A stretch of 32,966 bases of DNA from Polyangia bacterium (lineage in GTDB: Bacteria; Myxococcota_A; Polyangia; Nannocystales; Nannocystaceae): assembly GCA_030431075.1 (NCBI GenBank), contig JAUIJR010000010.1, positions 1-32,966 of the forward strand, given 5' to 3'. A program made the translations under genes and the position numbers. The notes beneath the pieces were generated by a model that saw only the letters and a list, made by a program, of their open reading frames with translations, did no database searches and was not told the DNA's origin. Shown here one piece after another: positions 8,154 through 16,386 of this stretch. The first letter of the stretch is position 1, and every line of letters begins with the position of its first letter.

Positions 8154-8867
8154 ATGAGCAAGAAGAACGGCCTTTTCAGTCGCCTCAAGAATTCGATCTC
8201 CTCCGCCTTGAACGACGCCGTGGACGCCGTCTCGGACCCGGGGCAAGAGGTCTCGCTCATGCTCGACGATCTGCGCGACTCCCTGCAAAAGGCCGAGAAG
8301 GACCTCAAGCAGGGGATGGTCGATCGCAAGATGATGGAGAAGAAGATCGAGAAGCTCGAAGGCGAGGTCGTCGCCTGGCAAAAACGGGCAGAGCAGGCGA
8401 TCACCTTGGGCGACGAGAACCTCGCGCGCGCCGCTCTCGAAAAGAAGACCGAGCTCGCCAGCGAGGTCACGGCCGCGAAGGGGGACCTGGTTCAGCAGAT
8501 CAAGTACGTCGAGGACCTCGCGGCCGACATCAAGCGCGGCAAGGCCAAGTACAAGCAGCTCAACTTGCGACGCGGCACCTTGGTGGCCCAGGCGCGCGCG
8601 GCCAAAAAGAGCGGCGGTGCGCGGGATTTCGGGGCGAGCGAGGCGAACTCTCGCATCGACGACATCGAGTCGAAGATCGCCGCGCTCGAGGCGATGAACG
8701 AAGTGCACGCCGAGCTCGAGGGCTACGACGAGGAGACGGCCGACATCGATCGGCAGCTCGCCGCGCTCGACACGGGCACCTCCGAGCTCGACGACGAGCT
8801 CGAGCGCCTCAAGGCCAAGGTGGCCGGCAAGCGGGCGCTCGAAGAGAAGACCGGCGGCGAGAGCTGA
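8154..8867 (+). CDS. PspA/IM30 family coiled-coil protein
   Basis: A 237-aa, almost wholly alpha-helical protein. The start MSKKNGLFSRLKNSISSALNDAVD is an amphipathic helix like helix 0 of PspA/Vipp1, which inserts into membranes. DPGQEVSLMLDDLRDSLQKA matches the start of the long PspA hairpin (usually DPxxxLxQxIxDMxxxL). Residues 50-225 are heptad-rich coiled coil with many Lys/Glu/Ala. Family members (about 220-255 aa) build ESCRT-III-like polymers on the inner membrane during envelope stress. ATG 8154 is chosen because GGGAG (8145-8149) is well placed and because the upstream in-frame extension to 8019 is an Arg-rich artefact. The next gene, for a polytopic membrane protein, starts 15 nt downstream, so the two are probably co-transcribed. 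No pspF or pspBC gene is nearby. Confidence 0.87.
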   Translation: MSKKNGLFSRLKNSISSALNDAVDAVSDPGQEVSLMLDDLRDSLQKAEKDLKQGMVDRKMMEKKIEKLEGEVVAWQKRAEQAITLGDENLARAALEKKTELASEVTAAKGDLVQQIKYVEDLAADIKRGKAKYKQLNLRRGTLVAQARAAKKSGGARDFGASEANSRIDDIESKIAALEAMNEVHAELEGYDEETADIDRQLAALDTGTSELDDELERLKAKVAGKRALEEKTGGES

Positions 8868-8882
8868 GTTCGCGGGCCGGAC

Positions 8883-10505
8883 ATGCGCGACATCTGGGGT
8901 CGAAGCTGGAGCGGGGCCGCCGTCTTCGCGCTGCTGGTCGTGGGTCTGCTCGCGGCCTTCCCCTGGTTCGAGGCGACGCGCAACGCCAACGAACTCCCGC
9001 GCATGATGCAGGCGCGCGCCTTGGTCGAAGAGGGCCGTTGGGATCTGTCGGCGAACTCGGTGTCGAGCATTCCGGTCGGGCCCGACCTCGCCGAGGGGGT
9101 CGAGGGGCGGGTCTACCCCAACAAACCACCCGGAAGCTCGATCGTCCTGAGCGCGGCCTACCTGAGCGCGCGCGGCGTCGATGCGGTCGTGGACCGTCCC
9201 TTCACCTTGCGCGACTACGGCTGGTGGAGTCGCTTGTTCATCGGGGTGATCCCGACCCTCTTGGTCTGTGCCTTTGCGTGGCGTCGCTACCGCCGTGACT
9301 TGGGGCCGCCGGCGGTGAGCGCGGGCATCTTTGCGTGGGTCTTTGCGACCCCGGCCTTTGCCTACGCGCACTTGGCCTACGGCCACGCGCTCACGGCGGC
9401 CTTGCTCTTCGTGGGCATCTGCAAGTTGGCCGACGGCCACCGCGAGGAGACGCCGGTCGACACCTTCGTGGGGGCCTTGCTCGCAGGTGCCGCCGTCACC
9501 GTCGAATACGGGGCGGTCTTCGCCGCGCTGCCGATCGGCGTGATGCTCTTGCTGGGCGTGCGCGAGGGCGACCGGGGCTTGATCCGCTGCGGCGTCGGGC
9601 TCGGTGGGGCCTTGCTTCCCATCGCCGGTCTGGCCGCCTATCAGTCGGCGGCCTTCGGCTCGTGGCGCTCGACCGGCTACCACCACGTCATCGATCCGGG
9701 CTTCGCCCAAAAGCACGGGCAGGGCTTCTTGGGCCTGGGGACGCCCTCGTGGGAGCGCGCCTGGACGGACTGGTTCGCGCAGGACACCGGCTTGTTGTGG
9801 TGGTCGCCGATCGTCCTCGTCGGCATCTTCGGTCTGGTGCAGTTGGCCCGCAGTGGGCACGAGCGCAACATCGAAGCGCGCTTGATGCTGGGCACGATCG
9901 TGGTGCTCGCGCTCGTCGGCAGCGGCTTGAGTTTCGAGGGCGGCTGGCGGGTGGGGCCGCGCTATCTGGTCTTCACCTTGCCGGGCGTGCTGCTGGGCGT
10001 GGCCTATGTCTTCAACCAGGTCCGCATGAATGACCTCTTCGTCGGGGTCTTCGTCGCCGTCTTGGGCTACGCGATGATCATGAACGTCTTGGCTGGGACC
10101 TTGTGGCCGCATGTCGACCCCGAGAACCTCAACTCGCCTTTCGGTGAGCTTTTGTGGCCGCTGCTCAAAGGCGGGGCCCACCCCTACGGGATCTTCGATC
10201 TCTTCGCCGGGGCCGAGGGCGAGCTCGCGCCCGCGATGCTGGGGTGGGGCTTGAGCCTCGGCGTGCCTTTGGCGGGCCTCTTGCTCATCACCATCTACGG
10301 CTCCGACTTCACCTCGGTCACCGCGTGGAGCATCGCGCTCGGTCTGCTCGTCGCCTCGGTCGCCTGCTTTTCGGCCGCGGCGCTGGTCGAGGTCCACCCC
10401 AAAGGCGAGCGCAATCTGGACTACGTGCGCTCCGTCTACGAGCCGAGCTTGGGGACCGAACGGCGCGCCTTGCCTTCGCGCACCTTGCCCACCGGCGGCT
10501 ACTGA
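8883..10505 (+). CDS. Polytopic membrane protein, GT-C/GT39-like glycosyltransferase candidate
   Basis: A 540-aa protein with about ten or more hydrophobic segments. After the first membrane helix (residues 12-28) comes a periplasmic loop with FEATRNANELPRMMQARAL and then GRVYPNKPPGSSIVLSAAYL. An acidic pair in the first loop followed by a Pro/Gly-rich segment is the pattern of GT-C fold, dolichyl- or polyprenyl-phosphate-dependent glycosyltransferases (PMT/ArnT/GT39 relatives). E30 and E37 are candidate catalytic or metal-binding residues. Later features include WRVGPRYLVFTLPG near 355 and a soluble C-terminal tail. The acceptor is unknown. It starts 15 nt after the PspA-like gene. Membership in the GT-C superfamily is likely but no exact family is claimed. 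Confidence 0.82.
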   Translation: MRDIWGRSWSGAAVFALLVVGLLAAFPWFEATRNANELPRMMQARALVEEGRWDLSANSVSSIPVGPDLAEGVEGRVYPNKPPGSSIVLSAAYLSARGVDAVVDRPFTLRDYGWWSRLFIGVIPTLLVCAFAWRRYRRDLGPPAVSAGIFAWVFATPAFAYAHLAYGHALTAALLFVGICKLADGHREETPVDTFVGALLAGAAVTVEYGAVFAALPIGVMLLLGVREGDRGLIRCGVGLGGALLPIAGLAAYQSAAFGSWRSTGYHHVIDPGFAQKHGQGFLGLGTPSWERAWTDWFAQDTGLLWWSPIVLVGIFGLVQLARSGHERNIEARLMLGTIVVLALVGSGLSFEGGWRVGPRYLVFTLPGVLLGVAYVFNQVRMNDLFVGVFVAVLGYAMIMNVLAGTLWPHVDPENLNSPFGELLWPLLKGGAHPYGIFDLFAGAEGELAPAMLGWGLSLGVPLAGLLLITIYGSDFTSVTAWSIALGLLVASVACFSAAALVEVHPKGERNLDYVRSVYEPSLGTERRALPSRTLPTGGY

Positions 10506-10575
10506 AGCTCGGGCGCGTGCGAGCCCGGGGCGGCCCGGTCGCATGGCTCGACGAGGCTGATAGACTGCGCCCCAG

Positions 10576-11721
10576 ATGCGTGAACAGGCACGGGAGCTGG
10601 CGGGAGAGGCGACTTGGATCGACGACCGCGCGGGCATGGAGGCCCTGGCCACGCGCATGCAGGCGGCCAAGCACATCGGCTTGGACTCGGAGTCCAACTC
10701 GATGCACGTCTACCGCGAGCGGGTGTGCTTGGTGCAGTTGGCCGTGGACGAGGAGCTCGTCTTGATCGACCCCTTCGCCTTCGACGAGGCGGCCCGGGCC
10801 TTGGATCCCATCGCGCCGGTGTTGCGCGACCCGGAGCGCGACCTGGTCTTGCATGGCGGCGAGTACGACGTCGCCGTCTTCAAGCGTGCCTTCGACATCC
10901 CCTTGCGCGGCGTGTTCGACACGCAGCAAGCGGCGAGTCATCTCGGCTGGCCATCGACCGGTCTCGGTGCGGTGGTCGAACGCGTGTGCGGGGTGCCCTT
11001 GGCCAAGGCCTACGCGCGCTACGACTGGGGCGAGCGGCCACTCGATCTGGGGGCGCTGCGCTACGCCCTCGACGACGTCCGCTACCTCGCACAGATGCAC
11101 GGGGCCCTGCGCGAGGCCGTGCGCGAAGGCGGCATCGAAGAGGAGGTCGCCATCGCCAACCAGGCCGTCGAAGACGCGGCCGAGCACAGCCAAAACTTCG
11201 ACCCCGCCGGATTTTGGCGGGTCAAGGGCGTGCGCGACTTGGACGCGGCCGGCAAGCGGCGCGCCCAGACCCTTTGGCAGTGGAGAGAGTCGGCCGCGCA
11301 ACGGGCCGACCGTCCGCCCGGGCGACTGGTCAACAACCAGCAGCTTTTGGCCCTTGCCCGTCGCGGACCCAAAGACGCGAAGGCCCTTTCGCGTTGTGGT
11401 CTGCCCGGGTGGCTGCGACGCCGCGAAGGGGAGGGGATCGTGGCGGCGGTGGCCGAGGCGGACGCGCCCGAGCTCGAGCTCATCGCGGCACCCAAGCCCG
11501 CTCGCATGCCGCCCGAGCTGCGGGCCCGCGAAAAAAAACTCAAGGCTTGGCGGCGCGCCGAGTCGGAGTCGCGCGGCGTGCCGCTGGCCGTGGTCTTGCC
11601 GGCGCGCACCTTGGCCTGGCTGGCCGAGGATCCCACGCGCGACTGGGACGAGGCGCCGATGTTCGGCGCGGGCCGACGCGCGCGCTACGAAGCGGCGCTG
11701 CGCGCTGCGCTCGGGCTTTGA
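10576..11721 (+). CDS. rnd: Ribonuclease D-like 3'-5' exoribonuclease with HRDC domain
   Basis: A 381-aa exonuclease of the DEDDy type. Exo I is GLDSES with D37 and E39, Exo II is HGGEYDVAVFKRAF with D98, and Exo III is YALDDVRYL with Y163 and D167, giving the full D-E-D-D set with the tyrosine variant. Residues about 205-290 fit a first HRDC domain (DPAGFWRVKGVRDLDAAGKR ... LVNNQQLLALAR), and the C-terminal 80 residues may be a second one, as in RNase D (about 375 aa). RNase D trims the 3' ends of tRNA precursors and other small RNAs. ATG 10576 gives normal length but lacks a clear Shine-Dalgarno. The gene stands 70 nt after the membrane protein gene on the same strand. Confidence 0.9.
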   Translation: MREQARELAGEATWIDDRAGMEALATRMQAAKHIGLDSESNSMHVYRERVCLVQLAVDEELVLIDPFAFDEAARALDPIAPVLRDPERDLVLHGGEYDVAVFKRAFDIPLRGVFDTQQAASHLGWPSTGLGAVVERVCGVPLAKAYARYDWGERPLDLGALRYALDDVRYLAQMHGALREAVREGGIEEEVAIANQAVEDAAEHSQNFDPAGFWRVKGVRDLDAAGKRRAQTLWQWRESAAQRADRPPGRLVNNQQLLALARRGPKDAKALSRCGLPGWLRRREGEGIVAAVAEADAPELELIAAPKPARMPPELRAREKKLKAWRRAESESRGVPLAVVLPARTLAWLAEDPTRDWDEAPMFGAGRRARYEAALRAALGL

Positions 11722-11731
11722 CGCGGGCACG

Positions 11732-11757
11732 AAAAACGCCGCCCCAAAGGGCGGCGT
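11732..11757 (-). terminator. Rho-independent terminator for the Gln/Pro-tail membrane protein gene
   Basis: Read on the minus strand, a perfect 9-bp stem ACGCCGCCC/GGGCGGCGT with a 4-nt loop (11736-11757) is followed by a T5 tract (11736-11732). On the plus strand no T tract follows, so it mainly ends leftward transcription from the gene stopping at 11792. It lies only 10 nt beyond the stop codon of the RNase D-like gene. Confidence 0.8.
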
Positions 11758-11791
11758 CGTCGCTTCGTGAGAAGCAGAGGTGAGCCTCGGC

Positions 11792-12643
11792 TCAGCCCTT
11801 GTAGCCACCGGGCGGCGGCGGACCGGGCGGACGCGGCGGGGCCGGCTGGAAGCCACCGGGCTGCGGGGCCTGGGGCGCTTGCGGCTGCTGAAAGCCACCG
11901 GGCTGCGGCTGTTGGAAGCCACCGGGGGCCGGAGCTTGCGGCTGCGCGGGCTGCTGGTACTGCTGCTGCGGCTGCGCGGGCTGCTGGTACTGCTGCTGCG
12001 GCTGCGCGGGCTGCTGGTACTGCTGCTGCTGATCGCCACCGACCGCGTTTTGCACGTTGTTGGCGACGTTTTGCGCGAGCGAGGCGACGCCCTCGGCCAT
12101 GTCGTCGGTGTTCACACCGCTGAGCTTCGAGAGCACCACCAAGGCGCCGGCGGCGATTCCGCCACTGACGGCGGTCGAGGCCAGGGCTCGGGCGATGGGC
12201 TTCCACTCGAGCATGAACAAGCCGGTGATCACCTTGGACAGCGCGGCGACGGCCATGACGCCCGCGATGGTGGCGATGGCACCCGCCGTGAGGCGCATGG
12301 CCTTGGGGTATTGCTCGTGGTTGGTGCGCGGCAGGTAGACCTGCGAGATGAAGCCGAGCACGGCGGCGCCGACCAGCACCTGCGGCAAGGAGAGCTGCAA
12401 GGCCATCTTGATCTCACCCCAGGTGAGGATCGCGCCGAGCAGGTCGTTCAGGCCGGCCGCGGCCATGAGCACGCCGGTGATGGCGAGCGTCGCGCTGAAG
12501 GTCTTGACGCCGAGCTGGTCATCGCCGGCCGCTTCGGGGTCGCTGTGCTTGTGCCACACCAGGCGCAGGTAGATGGCGACAGAGAGAGTGAGTCCGAGGG
12601 CGCCGAATATCTCGGCCCCGGGTCCTGGCATTACGTCGGGCAT
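11792..12643 (-). CDS. Membrane protein with Gln/Pro-rich repetitive C-terminal tail
   Basis: A 283-aa protein, not recognised beyond its architecture. Residues about 10-185 hold five or so hydrophobic segments (EIFGALGLTLSVAIYLRLV, TFSATLAITGVLMAAAGL, LPQVLVGAAVLGFISQVYL, LTAGAIATIAGVMAVAAL, AGALVVLSK). About 100 residues of low complexity follow: three QQQYQQPAQP decapeptides (about 204-234), then PGGFQQPQ-type repeats and a Pro-rich end (PRPPGPPPPGGYKG). Such Gln/Pro/Tyr/Gly tails are usually disordered and cytoplasmic or periplasmic adaptor regions. ATG 12641-12643 has AGGA 11 nt upstream; ATG five codons in is an alternative. It is divergent from the amidase gene with 82 nt between the starts, and has its own terminator. 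Confidence 0.83.
   Translation of the reverse strand: MPDVMPGPGAEIFGALGLTLSVAIYLRLVWHKHSDPEAAGDDQLGVKTFSATLAITGVLMAAAGLNDLLGAILTWGEIKMALQLSLPQVLVGAAVLGFISQVYLPRTNHEQYPKAMRLTAGAIATIAGVMAVAALSKVITGLFMLEWKPIARALASTAVSGGIAAGALVVLSKLSGVNTDDMAEGVASLAQNVANNVQNAVGGDQQQQYQQPAQPQQQYQQPAQPQQQYQQPAQPQAPAPGGFQQPQPGGFQQPQAPQAPQPGGFQPAPPRPPGPPPPGGYKG
11941..12030 (-). repeat. Three 30-bp tandem repeats encoding QQQYQQPAQP
   Basis: Units at 11941-11970, 11971-12000 and 12001-12030 are identical except for the last base of the third unit (89 of 90 positions agree). Synonymous positions are conserved, so the copies are recent duplications or are kept alike by conversion or slippage. Copy number may vary between strains. 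Confidence 0.92.
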
Positions 12644-12725
12644 GTTGCTGGCATCCTAGATCGCGGCGAGTCCGCCGTGTGGCTCTTTGTTCGAGGCCGC
12701 TTTGGCTCCAGTGGTAGGCTCGGGC

Positions 12726-14501
12726 ATGGGTGGGTCGAAGCGCTCCGCGGGTCGACGTGACTTTCTGATCGGCAGCTTGTTGGGGGCTGCCGCCTGTGCG
12801 CGGTCCACGGGCTCGAGAGCCGCGGGGCCGGTTTGGGGCCCCGACAGCCCGGACGGCCCGATCGATCTCAAAGACCCCTTTGGCGAGGGGAGCTCGGCCA
12901 TGCGGGACTTGACCGGCGCCGAGCATCTGGCCGGGCTCGAGTTCACGGGCGCGGAGCGCAAGCAGATGCTCGCGGAGCTCGACGGGCAGCTCGCCTTGGT
13001 GCGGCAGGCGCGTGGCCTTGATCTCGGCAACGCCTACCCACCGGCGCACGTCTTCGATCCGCGCTTGCCGGGGACGCCGGTGCCGACCCGCGCCCACTTC
13101 GAGCCGGCGCCAGCGCAGCCCCCGTCGCCGGGCTCGGCCGAGGACATCGCCTTCGCGCCCCTGACCCATTTGTCCGCGTGGCTGCGCCGAAAAGAGATCT
13201 CCAGCGTCGAAATGACGAAGCTCTACCTCGACCGTCTCGCGCGCCTCGGACCCCGCCTCGAGTGCACGGTGACGGCCCTGCCCGAGCGTGCCCTCGAAGC
13301 GGCCCGGCGTGCCGACGCCGAGATTGCGGCCGGTCGTTGGCGAGGTCCATTGCACGGCGTGCCCTGGGGGGCGAAGGACCTGCTCGACACCGCCGGCATC
13401 CCGACCACCTGGGGTGCCGAGCCCTATCGCGAGCGCGTGCCTCGCACCGACGCGGCTGTCGTGCGGCGCCTCGACGCGGCCGGCGCGGTGATGATCGCCA
13501 AGCTGAGCTTGGGGGCCTTGGCCTACGGGGACCGCTGGTTCGGCGGCGTGACCAAGAACCCCTGGAACCTCGCCGAGGGTTCCTCTGGATCGAGCGCCGG
13601 ATCGGCGGCGGCGACGGTCGCCGGCTTGGTCGGCTTTGCGATCGGCACCGAGACCCTGGGCTCGATCGTCAGCCCCTCGACGCGCTGCGGTGCCACCGGT
13701 CTGCGCCCGACTTTCGGTCGGGTCTCGCGGGCGGGCGCGATGGTGGTCGCCTGGTCCCTCGACAAGATCGGGCCGATCTGTCGGCGGGTCGAAGACACGG
13801 CCTTGGTGCTCGCGGCCATCGACGGGATGGACCCGACCGACCCGGCCACGCGCGGCGTCCCGCTGAGCTACCGGGCGGGCCCCGCCAGGGGGATGCGATT
13901 GGTCTACGACCCGAGCTGGTTCGCCGAGGCCGAGACCCCACAACGCGAGGCCCTCGGGCAGCTGCGCGAGCTCGGGGTCGAGCTGGTCGAGCGTCCCTTT
14001 GCGCAACGTCCTTGGGGCGCTTTGTTGCTCAACCTCTACGCCGAAGCGGCGGCGGCTTTCGAGGCGCTGACCTTCGAGGGTCTCGACGATCAGCTGGCGT
14101 GGCAAGAGGACATCGCCTGGCCCAACACCCTGCGCATGAGCCGGCTGATCCCGGCTGCCGACTGCATACAGGCCGACCGACTGCGTCGCGTGGCGATGGA
14201 GTCGATGCGCGACTACCTACGGGGCTTCGACGCGGTCGTCTCGCCGAGCTTGGGCGGGCCGATGCTCGCGCTCACCAATTTCACGGGCCACCCGAGCTTG
14301 ACCTTGCCGGTGGGCTTCGTCAGCCGACCCACCCGGGACATCTTCGGCAACCCGGCCGCCGATCCCCCGGGGCCGCCTTCGCGGGTGCCCAGCGCCTTGA
14401 CCCTTTGGGGACCTTTGTACGACGAAGGCCGCTTGTGGAATCTGGGGCGCGCGCTCGAAGGCGCGCTGGCCGTCGCCGACCAGCGACCGCCGCTCGCATG
14501 A
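12726..14501 (+). CDS. Tat-exported amidase (amidase signature family)
   Basis: A 591-aa amidase-signature enzyme. The N-terminus is a twin-arginine signal, GRRDFLIGSLLGAAAC, with R10-R11 and a possible lipobox ending at Cys24, so the enzyme is probably exported folded and may be lipid-anchored. The catalytic Ser-cisSer-Lys triad is K217 (GVPWGAKD), S289 (GSSAGSAAA) and S313 (TETLGSIVSP), the two serines 24 residues apart as in fatty acid amide hydrolase. Family members hydrolyse C-N amide bonds. GatA of the Glu-tRNA amidotransferase is the alternative, but the Tat signal, the 140-residue leader and the absence of gatB/gatC argue against it. ATG 12726 is preferred over an upstream ATG at 12687 because it gives a standard Tat signal. 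The substrate is unknown. Confidence 0.92.
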   Translation: MGGSKRSAGRRDFLIGSLLGAAACARSTGSRAAGPVWGPDSPDGPIDLKDPFGEGSSAMRDLTGAEHLAGLEFTGAERKQMLAELDGQLALVRQARGLDLGNAYPPAHVFDPRLPGTPVPTRAHFEPAPAQPPSPGSAEDIAFAPLTHLSAWLRRKEISSVEMTKLYLDRLARLGPRLECTVTALPERALEAARRADAEIAAGRWRGPLHGVPWGAKDLLDTAGIPTTWGAEPYRERVPRTDAAVVRRLDAAGAVMIAKLSLGALAYGDRWFGGVTKNPWNLAEGSSGSSAGSAAATVAGLVGFAIGTETLGSIVSPSTRCGATGLRPTFGRVSRAGAMVVAWSLDKIGPICRRVEDTALVLAAIDGMDPTDPATRGVPLSYRAGPARGMRLVYDPSWFAEAETPQREALGQLRELGVELVERPFAQRPWGALLLNLYAEAAAAFEALTFEGLDDQLAWQEDIAWPNTLRMSRLIPAADCIQADRLRRVAMESMRDYLRGFDAVVSPSLGGPMLALTNFTGHPSLTLPVGFVSRPTRDIFGNPAADPPGPPSRVPSALTLWGPLYDEGRLWNLGRALEGALAVADQRPPLA

Positions 14502-14534
14502 AAAACCCGGACTCCGCACCATGCGGAGCCCGGG
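14501..14534 (-). terminator. Rho-independent terminator for the VWA lipoprotein gene
   Basis: A 12-bp stem with one mismatch (14506-14518 against 14522-14534) and a 3-nt loop, followed on the minus strand by T5 at 14505-14501. It overlaps the last base of the amidase stop codon and lies 48 nt beyond the VWA gene stop (14583). Confidence 0.8.
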
Positions 14535-14582
14535 GGCTGGCTTCTCCTGAAGGAGGAGGGAAGTGGTGACGCGTGCCGTGGC

Positions 14583-16244
14583 TCAGAGCATCTCGAGCAA
14601 GTCGAGGATCTCCGTGAGGTCGGCGTCGCTCGGCGCCAAGCTCAGGGCGAACTCGACCTCCAAGATGCTGCCTTCGAGTCGACTGGTGCGCTCGACGGCG
14701 GACATCTCGTGCCAGTCGGCGATGAGCTCGGCGTAGCTCAAGATGGCGCGGCCTTTGTGCATGAGGGCCGAGGGTTGCGACTCGAGCTCCGCGAAGGTGT
14801 AGGTCTGGGTGACGACCTTGTCCTCGAAGGTCCACGCGTCCTTGTAGCGAGCGGTGACCGTGAACTCGGTGCTCGGGTCGACGCTTTGCGGATCACAAGT
14901 CTCGATGACCTGGTGGAAGACCATCGCGTCGTTGGGCGAGATGTGCTGCGGCTCGATCTCGGTGGGGTCGCCGCTGTACTCCTCGCCACTGAACTTCACG
15001 ATCTCGAAGCCGGGCGGCAAGTCGAGGCGCACCTGCACGTCGCGTGCAGCGATGGCCATGGTGTTCACGAAGTTCTGGCTGAAGATCTTCCAGGCCTCGG
15101 ACTCGTCGTCGATGAAGACGCTCGCGCCTTTGCCGACGTCGGTGACGGTGTCCATCAGGTGGTCGTTGTAGCCGCTCTCACCGACGCCCACGCCGACCAG
15201 GTAGATGCCGTCGGCGCCGGCTTGGGCCGCGTTGTCGGCGATGATCTGCTCGTCGGTGATGCCGGCGTTCGCCCCGCCGTCGCTGATCAGCACCAGCCGG
15301 TTGATGGACGAGGGGTCGAAGACCTGCTGGGCCAAGGTGTAGCCGCTTTGGAGGCCGCCGCTGAGGTTGGTGCCGCCGCCGGCCGCGAGCTCGTCGATCT
15401 CCGCGAGCAAGGTCGCGTCGTTGGGGCCCGAGACCGCGTAGCCGGCAAGTTTCCAGGTGTGGTTGCTGTCCCACTCGACGATCGAGACCTTGTCGCCGGC
15501 GCGCAAGCTGGCTGCGATGGCCTTGCAGGACTCGATGAGCAGGTCCATCGGGCGACCCGACATGGAGCCGGAGGTGTCGAGCACCAGCGCGACGTTCATC
15601 GGCGGACGGTCTGCCTGCGACATGGCCTCGGAGCTCACGCCGATCTGGAGTCGGTACTGCCCCTCGGTGAGCTCGGGCTGTAGCTCGGTGTGCAGCGCCA
15701 GGTTGCCCTCGGCCGCCGTCGGGTAGTCGAAGTGGTAGTAGTTCATGAACTCCCAGGGGCGCACCTTGATCCCGGCGAAGTAGCCCGCGCCGGATTCGAT
15801 CGCGCGCCGCACCTGCACCGGCGAGCTCATGGAGTTCGAGTCGTCGGGCGAGAGGTACAAGGTGACCGGCTCGAGGAGATCACAGGTCTCGCCATCGCCG
15901 TCGCCGTCGCCGTCGCCGTCGCCATCACCGTCGCCATCGCCATCACCGTCGCCATCGCCATCACCGTCGCCATCGCCATCGCCATCGCCGGTGGTCGAGC
16001 CACCGTCGTCGCCGCTGTCGCCGCTGTCGCCCTCGTCGCCGTCGCCGCCGGTGGTGCTGCTCGTGCTGTCCGTGCCGCTCTCGGTGGAACTGCCGGACTC
16101 GTCGCCCCAGCCGGAGTCGCTGGTGTCGCCGCCCGAGCTGCCCAAGGTGCTGCTGCCGCCGTCGTCCGCCGCAGCGTCGTCGGAGCAGGCGCTCGTGGCG
16201 AGAAGAAGGGAGATCAGGGAAATGCCAAAGATATGTCGTCGCAT
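14583..16244 (-). CDS. VWA-domain lipoprotein with (Gly-Asp)16 stalk
   Basis: A 553-aa exported lipoprotein. Signal peptide and lipobox (ATSAC, Cys20) are followed by a Ser/Gly/Asp-rich segment and a (Gly-Asp)16 run to about residue 118. A von Willebrand factor A domain occupies roughly 217-390, with MIDAS motif DTSGSMS (D223, S225, S227), the loop AGGGTNLSGGL and the strand LVLISDGGANAG. The metal-binding set therefore looks complete, and the domain probably binds a divalent-cation-bridged ligand. A C-terminal domain of about 150 residues resembles the region after VWA in Ca-activated-chloride-channel/VWA-domain surface proteins. GAGGA about 7 nt before ATG 16244 supports the start. It has its own terminator downstream, and the parvulin gene upstream has another, so it is probably transcribed alone. 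Confidence 0.92.
   Translation of the reverse strand: MRRHIFGISLISLLLATSACSDDAAADDGGSSTLGSSGGDTSDSGWGDESGSSTESGTDSTSSTTGGDGDEGDSGDSGDDGGSTTGDGDGDGDGDGDGDGDGDGDGDGDGDGDGDGDGETCDLLEPVTLYLSPDDSNSMSSPVQVRRAIESGAGYFAGIKVRPWEFMNYYHFDYPTAAEGNLALHTELQPELTEGQYRLQIGVSSEAMSQADRPPMNVALVLDTSGSMSGRPMDLLIESCKAIAASLRAGDKVSIVEWDSNHTWKLAGYAVSGPNDATLLAEIDELAAGGGTNLSGGLQSGYTLAQQVFDPSSINRLVLISDGGANAGITDEQIIADNAAQAGADGIYLVGVGVGESGYNDHLMDTVTDVGKGASVFIDDESEAWKIFSQNFVNTMAIAARDVQVRLDLPPGFEIVKFSGEEYSGDPTEIEPQHISPNDAMVFHQVIETCDPQSVDPSTEFTVTARYKDAWTFEDKVVTQTYTFAELESQPSALMHKGRAILSYAELIADWHEMSAVERTSRLEGSILEVEFALSLAPSDADLTEILDLLEML
15891..15989 (-). repeat. (Gly-Asp)16 hexanucleotide repeat in VWA lipoprotein
   Basis: Sixteen consecutive Gly-Asp codon pairs plus one Gly (99 bp) form the stalk between the lipid anchor and the VWA domain. 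The unit varies only at the third base of each codon. It is the longer relative of the (Gly-Asp)9 run at 2668-2724. Confidence 0.92.
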
Positions 16245-16330
16245 GAAAGGGTCCTCGCGGGTCGACGTGGAGGTATCCCCAGCCCCTCGTTTCGATCACC
16301 GCCACGGCAAAAAAGCGGGCGCAGCCACGC

Positions 16331-16362
16331 AAAAGGCGCGCATCGTGAATGATGCGCGCCTT
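16331..16362 (-). terminator. Terminator of the single-domain parvulin gene
   Basis: A perfect 12-bp inverted repeat AAGGCGCGCATC/GATGCGCGCCTT with a 6-nt loop (16333-16362), followed on the minus strand by a short T4 tract. It begins 25 nt after the parvulin stop codon and separates it from the VWA gene start at 16244. Confidence 0.72.
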
Positions 16363-16386
16363 GGGGGCTTCGAGCGCGGTTGGGGC

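Noticed and set aside
7740-10697. 985-codon open frame on the minus strand
   Set aside because: Antisense to the PspA-like and membrane protein genes. Gln/Arg/His-rich translation without any recognisable motif.
12726-14501. GatA subunit of the tRNA amidotransferase
   Set aside because: Export signal, long leader and lack of gatB/gatC nearby argue for a separate amidase.
15891-15989. CRISPR-like array
   Set aside because: The repeat is a 6-bp in-frame Gly-Asp run inside a lipoprotein gene, with no spacers.
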